64,000 bases of DNA from Serratia marcescens (GTDB taxonomy: Bacteria; Pseudomonadota; Gammaproteobacteria; Enterobacterales; Enterobacteriaceae): contig NZ_MJAO01000009.1 of the NCBI RefSeq assembly GCF_001902635.1, positions 62,001 through 126,000 of the forward strand, written 5' to 3'. Position numbers and translations under genes: made by a program. Below the pieces are notes generated by a model. That model saw only the letters and a list, made by a program, of their open reading frames with translations. It did not search any database and had not been told where the DNA came from. Shown piece after piece: positions 8,957 to 16,318 of the stretch (positions are counted from its first letter, which is position 1; each line of letters opens with the position of its first letter).

Positions 8957-9085
8957 ATCCCCGTCATACTTGAAGTTGCTTCTGTGTTGGCTGCAAGCAC
9001 TCCCCCCAGTCACTTACTTAAGTAAGTGACTGGGGACTCATGCTCTTGCCGCCTGGAAGCAACTCCAATTATTTAGGGCATACCT
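8957..9085. repeat. Dispersed palindromic repeat, copy 1
   Basis: Nested inverted repeat of about 125 bp. The outer arms are TTGAAGTTGCTT (8970-8981) and AAGCAACTCCAA (9057-9068). At the centre, 9004-9035 is a perfect 32-bp palindrome with half-site CCCCAGTCACTTACTT. It shares the blocks GTTGGCTGC, CCCAGTCACTT, TTGCCGCCT and GCAACTCCAA with a second copy at 42029-42155. It contains no gene and looks like an ERIC/REP-style non-coding dispersed element. It lies between two minus-strand genes. Confidence 0.8.
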
Positions 9086-9100
9086 CATCCCATTACGCGT

Positions 9101-9841
9101 TCAGCCCACCAGCTTTTTGGTCATCGCCAGCAGGGTTTTCACGTCCTGCGGGCGCGTGTCGCCGCTGGCGGCGTCGATGATCGAGCTGTAGATATGCGGG
9201 ATCACGCGTTTCACGCCGGCCGCCAGCGCGATCTCGACGATCGGCTCGTAGTTTTCCAGATCGATGCCGCCCGTCGGCTCCAGCATAAAGTCATGTTCAG
9301 CGCAGGCCTTGGCTACGTACTGGTATTCGTCTTTGCACTTCAGGCCACCCATCGGGAAATACTTGATGGAGCTGCCGCCCATGTCCTTCAGCAAGGCGAT
9401 AGCGGTTTCCACCGGCACGATGCCGTCCGGCGCCGCGGCGCTCAATGGACCGGTGGAGATCTTCACCCAACCGACGCGGCCGGTCGGCGACACCAGGCCG
9501 TTGACCACGCTGTCGTTCTGGCCCAACAGCGCGCGGCTGGCACCGACGCCGGTAAACACCTGGTTGACGTGCTGCGGCTGCACCTGCTGAGCGATCAGGC
9601 TGACCATCGCCGACTGCTTCGGATCGCCGGCGCCCAGGCCAACCGAGAGCGCGTTCTCGATCAGGCGCGCATAGCGCAGCATGTCGGTCACCGCGCTGTC
9701 GACGTCCGGGTAGTTCTTGGAGAGCACGCCCACCAGCACATGGCCTTCCGCCGCAGCGTAGATGTCCTGCGCGTTGGCTTTGGAGCCGGCCAGCACGTTC
9801 AGGCAGACACGATCGCGATAGTAGTTAGGCTGCAGCTTCAT
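9101..9841 (-). CDS. KDPG-type aldolase (DgaF/EF_0839 family)
   Basis: 246-residue TIM-barrel aldolase of the 2-keto-3-deoxy-6-phosphogluconate class, related to Salmonella DgaF. The expected reaction yields pyruvate and glyceraldehyde-3-phosphate. The Schiff-base Lys is probably that in SSIKYFPMGGLKCKDEY (near 160), and the phosphate-binding end is LEPTGGIDLENY. It is the last gene of the minus-strand cluster, and its start overlaps the PLP enzyme stop by 4 bp (ATGA). Both are therefore likely consecutive steps: deamination to a 2-keto-3-deoxy acid phosphate, then cleavage. Confidence 0.87.
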   Translation of the reverse strand: MKLQPNYYRDRVCLNVLAGSKANAQDIYAAAEGHVLVGVLSKNYPDVDSAVTDMLRYARLIENALSVGLGAGDPKQSAMVSLIAQQVQPQHVNQVFTGVGASRALLGQNDSVVNGLVSPTGRVGWVKISTGPLSAAAPDGIVPVETAIALLKDMGGSSIKYFPMGGLKCKDEYQYVAKACAEHDFMLEPTGGIDLENYEPIVEIALAAGVKRVIPHIYSSIIDAASGDTRPQDVKTLLAMTKKLVG

Positions 9842-10956
9842 GCTTGTTTCTCCGTAAACAGGTTTTTAATACAGGTAAAGACGGTCATCAGCTGTTGCTC
9901 GTCAACGCTGCGCACATCGACCTCAATCTTGCCTTCGTTGGCCTTGTAGCCGCGGAAGTAGATGGCGATGTCGCCGGTTTTCAGCGCCTGGACGATGTCA
10001 TAGGTCGAACGCCCCAGCACCGCCTCGTCGAAAGCGATCTCTGCGCGGGCGATATCGCGGCCGGCGCTGTCCCAGACGGTTTTGGCGCTGACGCCGGTCA
10101 GGGTGTTGAGGCTGTCGAGGAACGGCGTCATCCGCTCCACCATCTGTTGCCCGGTGGTTTTCTCAAGCGTCAGATAGCTTTCAATCGCCTGCGTCAGCCC
10201 GAGGATGCCCTCTTTGCCGACCTTCATCGCCCGGCCGATGCCGCCGGACTGCAGCTTCACCCACTCGACGAACTGTTTCTTGCCGATCACCAAACCGCTG
10301 GTCGGCCCCTCGATGGCTTTGGCGCCGCTGTAGATCACCAGATCGGCCCCCATCTGGGAGTAACACATCAGATCTTCTTCCGCCGCGGCGTCGACGATCA
10401 GCGGCAGGTTATGTTTGCGCGCCACCACCGCCGCCTGTTCGACGGACAGGATACTTTTCTGCACGCAGTGGTGCGATTTGACGTACAGGATCGCCGCCGT
10501 CTGCGGCGTGATGCAGGCTTCAATCTGCTCCGGCGAACATTCGTTGGCGTAACCCGCCTCCACCACCTTGCCGCCGCCCAGCGCCACCATGGTGTCCACC
10601 GGCGCACCGAAGTTGACGTTGTGGCCGCGCGGCAGCACGATTTCGCGCGGCACGCTGATCGGCGCCGAGTGCAGGTTCACCAGCAAATTGGCGTTATCTT
10701 TGACGATCACCGCCGCCACCGACTGGGCGATGCCGGCCGAGGCGCAGGAAACGATCACCGCATCTTCCACATTGAGCAGATCGGCGATATAGGCACCGGT
10801 TTTGTTGACCAGATCCTTGATTTCGAAATAGTGATTCAGACCGTAGTTAACGGCGTCGATCACGTCCTGGCGCGGCGTGGAAACGCCGAGAATGGTCATG
10901 CGACCGGAAGTGTTGATCACCTGCTTCAAACCGTATTTTTCATAAATCGAAGACAT
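9838..10956 (-). CDS. SelA-fold PLP-dependent enzyme, DgaE-like ammonia-lyase
   Basis: 372-residue aminotransferase-fold protein of the MJ0158/SelA-like family that includes Salmonella DgaE (D-glucosaminate-6-phosphate ammonia-lyase). The PLP lysine is in DLVIYSGAKAIEGPTSG (near 213) and the ring-binding Asp in LPLIVDAAAEED (near 186). With the downstream KDPG-type aldolase it could convert a 2-amino-2-deoxy sugar acid phosphate to a 2-keto-3-deoxy acid phosphate. It overlaps the amidohydrolase by 17 bp at its start and the aldolase by 4 bp at its end. The exact substrate is inferred from the family, not shown. Confidence 0.85.
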   Translation of the reverse strand: MSSIYEKYGLKQVINTSGRMTILGVSTPRQDVIDAVNYGLNHYFEIKDLVNKTGAYIADLLNVEDAVIVSCASAGIAQSVAAVIVKDNANLLVNLHSAPISVPREIVLPRGHNVNFGAPVDTMVALGGGKVVEAGYANECSPEQIEACITPQTAAILYVKSHHCVQKSILSVEQAAVVARKHNLPLIVDAAAEEDLMCYSQMGADLVIYSGAKAIEGPTSGLVIGKKQFVEWVKLQSGGIGRAMKVGKEGILGLTQAIESYLTLEKTTGQQMVERMTPFLDSLNTLTGVSAKTVWDSAGRDIARAEIAFDEAVLGRSTYDIVQALKTGDIAIYFRGYKANEGKIEVDVRSVDEQQLMTVFTCIKNLFTEKQA

Positions 10957-12079
10957 GCGCAGCCTCCCCTTGTTCGGTTAATAGGATTTCCCCGGCTACC
11001 ACCGCGGCCAGCGGTACCAGCAGCTGTTCGCCCTCGGCGGTTTGCCCTTCGGCGTCGGCGAACACCTGCGGTTCGCGGCGCAGTTCAAACAGCGTGAAAT
11101 CGGCGTCATAGCCCGGTTCCAGCCGCCCTTTGCCGCTCAGTTGCAGCGCCGACGCGGCGTTCTCCGTCACGCAGGCGATCACCTGCGGCAGCGTCAGGCC
11201 GACGCTGAAGAATTTGGACATCACCGTCGCCAGGCTGTGCACCGGCCCGTTCATGCGGTTGCGGCAGTAAATATCGGAGCTGATGGTGTGCGGCAAAATG
11301 CCCAGCTTGATCGCCTGGCGCGCCACCTCGAAGCTGAAGCTGGCGGTGCCGTGCCCCACGTCGAGCAACACGCCGCGCCGCAGTGCGCGCTGGATAGACT
11401 CGCGCAACGTGCCTGCCGGTGTCAGAATGCGGTTCGGTTTGCCGTTGTAGCAGTGGGTGATGATGTCGCCGCGGGTCAGCAGATCGGCGATTTCGTCCAG
11501 GTTCGGCGGGTTGTTGCCGATATGCACCATCAGCGGCAGCTGGCGGTTTTCCCGTTGGATCTCTTTGGCCAGCACCAGCGGCCGGGTGCCGTTTTTGCCC
11601 ACCACGCTGCTGCTCATGCGCGCCTTGATGCCAATGATAAAACCGGGGTGGTTGGCGATCGCCTGGCCGGCCTCGCGTTTGTCGATGTCCGCCATATCCG
11701 CCAGCTCGTTCTGCCGCAGCAGGCCGATGCGCGAGATGTTGAGGAAGGCGAACACGTTGGTTTTGGCGCTGCGCGTCAGCTGATAAAAGGCGTCGATATC
11801 GTCGGCGCCGGTGCTGCCGGCATCGACCACGCTGGTGACGCCGCTGGCGACACCGACCCGATCCGGCTCGTCATGGTAAATCGGCGAAGCCGGATAGCAA
11901 TGCACGTGCGCATCGATCCAGCCGGCGCTCAGACGGCAGTTGCCCGCCAGATCCAGCTGGCGAACGGCGCTGACGTCCGCCGCCAACCGCCCCACCGAGG
12001 CTATTTTGCCGTCTTTCACCGCCAGATCGATCAGCGTGTCGTCCGCCAGTCTGGCGCCTCTGATTACTAAGTCATACAT
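10940..12079 (-). CDS. Amidohydrolase-superfamily enzyme (EF_0837/AHA_3915 family)
   Basis: 379-residue TIM-barrel metal hydrolase related to dihydroorotase and N-acyl-amino-acid deacylases. The full metal set is visible: HVH in WIDAHVHCYP (near 57-59), a Lys likely to be carbamylated in FIIGIKARMSS, His in LPLMVHIGN and ITHCYNG, and Asp in TISSDIYCRN. Family members occur beside the PLP enzyme and aldolase in this cluster, suggesting removal of an N-acyl or N-carbamoyl group, or opening of a cyclic amide, before deamination. Its 3' end overlaps the PLP gene. Confidence 0.85.
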   Translation of the reverse strand: MYDLVIRGARLADDTLIDLAVKDGKIASVGRLAADVSAVRQLDLAGNCRLSAGWIDAHVHCYPASPIYHDEPDRVGVASGVTSVVDAGSTGADDIDAFYQLTRSAKTNVFAFLNISRIGLLRQNELADMADIDKREAGQAIANHPGFIIGIKARMSSSVVGKNGTRPLVLAKEIQRENRQLPLMVHIGNNPPNLDEIADLLTRGDIITHCYNGKPNRILTPAGTLRESIQRALRRGVLLDVGHGTASFSFEVARQAIKLGILPHTISSDIYCRNRMNGPVHSLATVMSKFFSVGLTLPQVIACVTENAASALQLSGKGRLEPGYDADFTLFELRREPQVFADAEGQTAEGEQLLVPLAAVVAGEILLTEQGEAAHVFDL

Positions 12080-12143
12080 ACCGCATTGCTCCTGTTAGCC
12101 CGGGCGCCGCTCGCTATTTCGGGCGGCGCCTGGCGCAGGCCTG

Positions 12144-12794
12144 TTAAGAAATGGCTACCGGGAAGATCGCTCCCAGGATCATCGCGCCGAGGATCGCACC
12201 GCCGGTGATCGGTTTACCCCAGATATAGAACAACAGCGCGCCGAGCAGCGAACCGATGCCGATCGGAATCGAGGCGGTCATCGCCGACAAGATGATCAAC
12301 GGCCCAAGGAAGCGGCCCGACGAGTTGCCGGCGCCCATCATCACGTCCGCCCCGTAGGTGGAGTTACTCTGATTGATGGTGAATTTGCGCGCCAGGATGA
12401 TCACGTAGCCGATCGCCAGACCGATAACCAGGCCGGTCACCAGCGAAGCGGCGAAGTTGGCGACCGGGAACACGATGCCGGCACCCAGCAGCAGCGCCGG
12501 TACACCCAGCCCGACGCCGGTTTGGATCGCGCCGCCGATGTCCAGGATGCCCACCAGCGAGCCTTCGATGATGCGTGCGAACAGGAAGCTGGCGCCGAAC
12601 GCCGCCACCGCGCCGTACACGCCGGTATCCATCCCCGCCCGCAGCATGGAAACGAACGCCACTTCGTTAAAGGCGCCGATGCCATACAGGTAGTACATGT
12701 GCGTCCCGGCGAACACGCCGGAGGACAGCAGGCCAACAAAAATCGGGAATGACCAGTCGGCGTACCAGAAGCCTTTTTGGGTTTGCTCTTCCAT
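12144..12794 (-). CDS. DUF4310 family membrane protein
   Basis: 216-residue, very hydrophobic Gly/Ala-rich membrane protein (GLLSSGVFAGTHMYYLYG, LVTGLVIGLAIGYVIILARK, GGAILGAMILGAIFPVAIS), with about six to seven predicted membrane segments. It belongs to a family of unknown function (E. faecalis EF_0833-like, from memory). There are two adjacent ATGs; the second (12794) has the better spacing to AAGGAG. It starts 11 bp after the DUF4311 stop. Conserved pairing with DUF4311 suggests the two form a transporter, possibly PTS-like. No transport motif is recognised. Confidence 0.82.
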   Translation of the reverse strand: MEEQTQKGFWYADWSFPIFVGLLSSGVFAGTHMYYLYGIGAFNEVAFVSMLRAGMDTGVYGAVAAFGASFLFARIIEGSLVGILDIGGAIQTGVGLGVPALLLGAGIVFPVANFAASLVTGLVIGLAIGYVIILARKFTINQSNSTYGADVMMGAGNSSGRFLGPLIILSAMTASIPIGIGSLLGALLFYIWGKPITGGAILGAMILGAIFPVAIS

Positions 12795-12805
12795 CATCCC
12801 GCTCC

Positions 12806-13582
12806 TTATTTACCGCTCAGGGTGTTGTGAATGGCGTCCAGCCAGCCCGGCACGCCGAGGCTGAAGGACTCGAGAACTTTCATGTCGAAGCCGCGGAAGA
12901 AGCCGCTCAGCACGAACAGCAGCACGATCACCGCCATCATGATCTTGGTGATTTTGTTCCAGCCGCTCTCTTCCACGCCTTTGCCGATCAGAATGCCCAG
13001 CACCAGGCCCGGCACGGCGTTGCCCATGATCAGCTGTGCCAGGCCGCCGAAGATGGTGCCCCAGAAGCCGGAACGGCGCCCGGCGTCGATCGCCGCCAGC
13101 CAGAAGATCACCGGCATCACGGTGTTCACCAGCAGGTTGGCCGCCGGCACCAGCACCTTGATCGCGGTGACCTGCAGCGCGGCGGGCACGGCGGAAGCGG
13201 TGGTATTGAGGAAGGTCACCACCAGCATGCCGATGATGCCGCAGGCGATAGCCATTTTTTTCGGATCGTGCAGCGTTTTCGCCAAATTGCGGTTCTTGAC
13301 CATCAAGGCCGCCGCGCCCCAGTGCGGGATGATGCGGTGGTCGACGTCCTGCGTGAAGGAACCCGCCGCCACGGAAGACGCCCAGGCGTTGAAGAAGAAG
13401 CCCAGACCGAATGAGAAGTGGGAAGCCGGATCGCCTTCGCAGGAATTCAGCTCGCCCAGGGTGCGAAACGCCCCCATGCCCTGTGTGGTCGGCGCGTGGA
13501 ACATGCGCGCGGCGCCGGCCCCTACGCCGACCCCCACCAACCCGCCGATAATAATCGATTTAAATAAGATGATTAAAAACAT
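12806..13582 (-). CDS. DUF4311 family membrane protein
   Basis: 258-residue polytopic membrane protein (IILFKSIIIGGLVGVGVGAG, MAIACGIIGMLVVTFLNTTA, LLVNTVMPVIFWLAAIDAG, IMMAVIVLLFVLSGFF) with a loop holding GELNSCEGDPASHFSFGLGFF. Family of unknown function, EF_0832-like from memory. The protein is Gly-rich and has a conserved-looking acidic and His patch (DVDHRIIPHWGAA), perhaps for substrate. With DUF4310 it is the obvious membrane part of the cluster and the only uptake candidate for the amino-sugar-type substrate. Confidence 0.82.
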   Translation of the reverse strand: MFLIILFKSIIIGGLVGVGVGAGAARMFHAPTTQGMGAFRTLGELNSCEGDPASHFSFGLGFFFNAWASSVAAGSFTQDVDHRIIPHWGAAALMVKNRNLAKTLHDPKKMAIACGIIGMLVVTFLNTTASAVPAALQVTAIKVLVPAANLLVNTVMPVIFWLAAIDAGRRSGFWGTIFGGLAQLIMGNAVPGLVLGILIGKGVEESGWNKITKIMMAVIVLLFVLSGFFRGFDMKVLESFSLGVPGWLDAIHNTLSGK

Positions 13583-13612
13583 CAGTATACCCTTTCATTT
13601 ATGCTAACGTTT

Positions 13613-13909
13613 TTATTTCGTGACGAAGACAACCTTCTCGGTGTTGATAATGGTTACGTTCACGGTTATTTCCAGAGAAACGGCATAGCTCTTTCTTTCA
13701 CGCGGCAAAAAGAAGAAAAGAAATTTCTCTTTAGTTATTTTCTCTTCCGCTTTCAATACGCTGACGTCCTGCGGCTCGATGCGCAGCAGAATATTGTTGG
13801 TGGACTTTAATACCGCGCCCTGCACATTAGCCAAGGCGGAAGCAAAAGCTTTCGCTTTGCTATCGCCTTTACCCTCCACCTTTACCGATGTGGTATATTG
13901 CTCTTTCAT
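13613..13909 (-). CDS. DUF4312 family small soluble protein
   Basis: 98-residue protein with no signal peptide or membrane segment and alternating hydrophobic beta-strand pattern (TTSVKVEGKGDSKAKAFASALANVQ, SLEITVNVTIINTEKVVFV). Its family (EF_0831/AHA_3912-like, from memory) is small, rare and confined to this type of cluster. It starts one base into the stop of the SFCGS gene (TAATG), so synthesis is coupled. Function unknown. Size and position between a small Gly-rich protein and two membrane proteins suggest a cytosolic transporter subunit. Confidence 0.8.
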   Translation of the reverse strand: MKEQYTTSVKVEGKGDSKAKAFASALANVQGAVLKSTNNILLRIEPQDVSVLKAEEKITKEKFLFFFLPRERKSYAVSLEITVNVTIINTEKVVFVTK

Positions 13910-14274
13910 TATGGGTTGCCATGTTTTTTGATGTAGGCTTCCACCAGTTTTTGGCCCAGCTCTTCTTTATCCATAAAGCCGAAGCCCAACACGTTGCAGC
14001 CTTCGTTAATTGCCGTCACGCCCTCTTCCACCGAGCGCATGCCGTATTTAGCCTTGTAACCGTGTTTGGTTTGCGCGGTAATCGCGCCGGCGCCGCCGCT
14101 GCCGCAAAAAGAGATGCCCAGCTGCGCATTTTCCGCTTTCATCACGTCGCCCAGCTTCATGTCCGCCGCCACACCGGGGATGACCACCGCTTTTCCGCCT
14201 GCGTTTTCAACGCCCTGGCCGACTTTTTGCCCTTTACCCAAACGATCGCCGATCACTACGGTAATTTGACCCAT
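13909..14274 (-). CDS. Glycine-rich SFCGS family protein
   Basis: 121-residue cytosolic protein of the SFCGS family (EF_0830/AHA_3911-like, from memory), named for the motif LGISFCGSGGAGAIT around residues 63-69. N-terminal region ITVVIGDRLGKGQKVGQGVENAGGKAVVIPG looks like an alpha/beta nucleotide- or phosphate-binding fold. The single Cys in a Gly-rich loop after a beta strand recalls the phosphorylatable Cys of PTS EIIB proteins. Since the cluster is PRD-regulated, it could be a phosphocarrier; this is a hypothesis. It ends in a TAATG overlap with the DUF4312 start. Confidence 0.82.
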   Translation of the reverse strand: MGQITVVIGDRLGKGQKVGQGVENAGGKAVVIPGVAADMKLGDVMKAENAQLGISFCGSGGAGAITAQTKHGYKAKYGMRSVEEGVTAINEGCNVLGFGFMDKEELGQKLVEAYIKKHGNP

Positions 14275-14310
14275 GGTATATTCTCCTGATTGAAATAGAT
14301 GCGTTAACCG

Positions 14311-14658
14311 CTATGCGTTATTATCTTTCGCCACTTCGAAGTGCACCGAAAGCAAATAGGCCTCTTCGATAGGCAATGTGCCAAATTGACTTACCACGCG
14401 CTCCGCCATCTGCATGGATTCGGCGGAAATCTCGTCGAACAGCGATTTATCCACCTCCGGCAACGGTTCGCCGGTTATTGAGCGCAGCACCATGGCGCGA
14501 ATATGTGACTCCAGCATTTGTTGCTGTACCGAATTGGTATAAATATTTTCCGCATTCAGCATCGCGGTAATATCCGCCAACACCCGAGCGGTAACCGCTC
14601 CGGCTTCGCTGACATCGGACTGTTCAATTTCTTTTACCGAAGCAGATCCATCATTCAC
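14311..14658 (-). CDS. Stand-alone PRD-domain protein (EF_0829/AHA_3910 family)
   Basis: 115-residue protein made of essentially one PTS-regulation domain, without DNA- or RNA-binding parts. The helical PRD pattern is seen in MLNAENIYTNSVQQQMLESHIRAMVLRSITG and EEAYLLSVHFEVA, each with a conserved His that could be phosphorylated. It is the first gene of the minus-strand cluster. A single PRD may sense PTS phosphorylation for the transporter or interact with the large regulator encoded at 5700-7616. The ATG gives the MNDGSASVKE start. Confidence 0.8.
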   Translation of the reverse strand: MNDGSASVKEIEQSDVSEAGAVTARVLADITAMLNAENIYTNSVQQQMLESHIRAMVLRSITGEPLPEVDKSLFDEISAESMQMAERVVSQFGTLPIEEAYLLSVHFEVAKDNNA

Positions 14659-14982
14659 TTTTCAGTACCCCTAGATCCCACATTAATCCGTAAGTCGTAA
14701 AGCGCATCACCTAAATAACCCGCTTTCTTTGCTGTCTTTACCCTAACCCCGGTCAGACTTTCTGTGTAGACCAGTTTTTTCCAGTTCGAAGTGGAAATCG
14801 AATGACGCACGGGGATCCATTTCGCAAAACGGCGCGGCGGTGAAAAAGTCAATGAGATAACAAATAGATAACCGGGCTAACCGTTTCTTTTGCCACGATT
14901 GACGATAAAAGCCTTCGTGATCGGGATCTCTTTCTTTTCTCGCCCCAACCGCCTACTATCAATGGGACAAATCGACATTACC
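14659..14982. promoter_or_regulatory. Leader and promoter region of the DUF4310/4311 cluster
   Basis: About 320 bp without a supported gene, upstream of the PRD gene on the minus strand. A possible minus-strand -35 TTGACT lies near 14850, but I found no convincing -10 and no clear sigma-54 GG-N10-GC pair, nor a clear antiterminator target. AT content is higher than in flanking genes. The operon promoter must lie here, but I cannot fix it. Confidence 0.4.
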
Positions 14983-15013
14983 AACACCCCCGCTCCTCTG
15001 GCGCGGGGGTGTT
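14983..15013 (+). terminator. Terminator-like hairpin upstream of rnk
   Basis: An 11-bp stem with arms AACACCCCCGC (14983-14993) and GCGGGGGTGTT (15003-15013) is followed by GCTTTGTGTTGTTTTT. It reads as a rightward terminator, yet no plus-strand gene lies before it. A second weaker hairpin, GGGTGC/GCACCC followed by TTTGATTT, lies near 15039-15062, just before rnk. Either a short untranslated RNA ends here or the rnk leader is attenuated. Confidence 0.55.
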
Positions 15014-15081
15014 GCTTTGTGTTGTTTTTCCGAATTTATGGGTGCACAGACTGGCACCCTTTGATTTGACTGGAGAGTGGA

Positions 15082-15492
15082 ATGACCAAACCCATCATTA
15101 CTATTAATGAGCTGGATGCGGAACGCCTGGATGCGCTATTGGAACAACCGGCCTTTGCCAACACCGACGTTGCCGCCGCGCTGAACGACGAGTTGGATCG
15201 CGCGGAAATCCTGCCGCCGGAGAAAATGCCGGCCAACGTGGTGACCATGAACAGCCGCGTGCGTTTTCGCGATCTGCACACCGATGAGGAACACGTGCGC
15301 ACGCTGGTTTACCCGGCATCGCTGAAAGACAGCCACGATCAGCTGTCGGTGATGGCGCCGCTGGGCGCAGCGCTGCTCGGCATGCACGTCGGCAAGCAGA
15401 TCTCCTGGCAATTGCCGAACGGTGAAGAAGCGCGGATTGAAGTGCTGGAATTGCTGTACCAGCCGGAAGCGGCGGGTGAATACCACCGTTAA
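15082..15492 (+). CDS. rnk: Rnk, regulator of nucleoside diphosphate kinase
   Basis: 136-residue GreA/GreB-like protein that binds RNA polymerase near the secondary channel and affects nucleoside diphosphate kinase levels. It aligns along its length with E. coli Rnk: [75 protein letters not shown]. The N-terminal part is the short coiled-coil region and the C-terminal part the FKBP-like GreA C domain. The ATG follows GGAGAGTGG. A terminator lies 10 bp after the stop. Confidence 0.96.
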   Translation: MTKPIITINELDAERLDALLEQPAFANTDVAAALNDELDRAEILPPEKMPANVVTMNSRVRFRDLHTDEEHVRTLVYPASLKDSHDQLSVMAPLGAALLGMHVGKQISWQLPNGEEARIEVLELLYQPEAAGEYHR

Positions 15493-15501
15493 GCGGTTCT
15501 C

Positions 15502-15529
15502 AGGGCGGCGTCCGGCCGCCCTTTCTGTC
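15502..15529 (+). terminator. rnk terminator
   Basis: Stem AGGGCGGC (15502-15509) with GCCGCCCT (15515-15522), 5-base loop, followed by TTCTGTCT. Placed directly after rnk and before the convergent TauE/SafE gene. Confidence 0.75.
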
Positions 15530-16318
15530 TCAGACGCAGATAGCGATCAGCACGGCGATCAGCAGCAGCACGTAAATTTTGGCGTGCAGCGCATCACTGA
15601 CCTTCGGTAAACAGCGCCTGGCGAAGACAATTCCCGCAATCCCCGCCACCACCAACAGCCCCAGAATGTTCAGATTGACGTAGCCCAGATACTGCGGCCC
15701 GCTCATTTCTCGCCATCCCAGCACGATATACATCAGCGCGCCGATCACCGCCACCGGGATCGACAGCGGATTGGCGGCGCTGACACAGTGCTTCATGTCA
15801 TAGCCGTGTCGGCGCAGCAACGGCACGGTCATCACGCTACCGCCGACGCCCAGCAGCGTGGCGATGCCGCCGATCAGCGGCCCGCCGCCCCACAGCGTAG
15901 CGGTGGAAAGTTCGGCGCGCGCCGGTTTGACCAGGAAGCCCCGGCGGAACAGACAGTCGGCGATGGTCACCGCCATATAGACCATGAACAGCCAGCGTAT
16001 CACGCCGTCCGCCAGCAGCGAGGAGGCGAGCGCGCCAAGCGCCGCGCCGATGCCGATGAAAAAAATCAGCGGCACGATGGTTTCACGCAGCAGATTGCCG
16101 CTGCGCCAGTTGGTCAGCGTGGCATAACCCGCATTGAGGATCATCACCGCCGTCGAGGTCGCCACCGCGATATGCATCGCCTGGCCGGGCTGTTCGCCCG
16201 AGGCGGAGATCAAATGGTAGACGAAAGGCACCACCACAAAGCCGCCGCCGAAACCGAACAGAATGGTGGTGATGCCGGTCAGAAAACCGGCACCCAGAAC
16301 AATCAACGTCTCAATCAT
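15530..16318 (-). CDS. TauE/SafE family membrane permease
   Basis: 262-residue inner-membrane protein of the TauE/SafE (DUF81) family, often sulfite or organosulfonate/anion exporters. About eight hydrophobic segments; the two typical half repeats begin IVLGAGFLTGITTILFGFGGGFVVVP and GPLIGGIATLLGVGGSVMTVP. The start overlaps the formyltransferase stop by 8 bp, so it belongs to the minus-strand operon with the formyltransferase and FAD enzyme. Substrate is unknown; export of the operon's product or by-product is possible. Confidence 0.85.
   Translation of the reverse strand: MIETLIVLGAGFLTGITTILFGFGGGFVVVPFVYHLISASGEQPGQAMHIAVATSTAVMILNAGYATLTNWRSGNLLRETIVPLIFFIGIGAALGALASSLLADGVIRWLFMVYMAVTIADCLFRRGFLVKPARAELSTATLWGGGPLIGGIATLLGVGGSVMTVPLLRRHGYDMKHCVSAANPLSIPVAVIGALMYIVLGWREMSGPQYLGYVNLNILGLLVVAGIAGIVFARRCLPKVSDALHAKIYVLLLIAVLIAICV

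Noticed and set aside
9844-11097. 417-codon open frame on the plus strand
   Set aside because: Antisense to the PLP enzyme and amidohydrolase genes, both of which have intact catalytic motifs.
4966-14658. Prophage or integrative element as the source of the accessory block
   Set aside because: No integrase, transposase, attachment-site duplication or tRNA was seen at either edge; composition is like the neighbours.
14659-14982. Sigma-54 promoter for the PRD-linked cluster
   Set aside because: No GG-N10-GC pair fitting the -24/-12 consensus was found on the minus strand.
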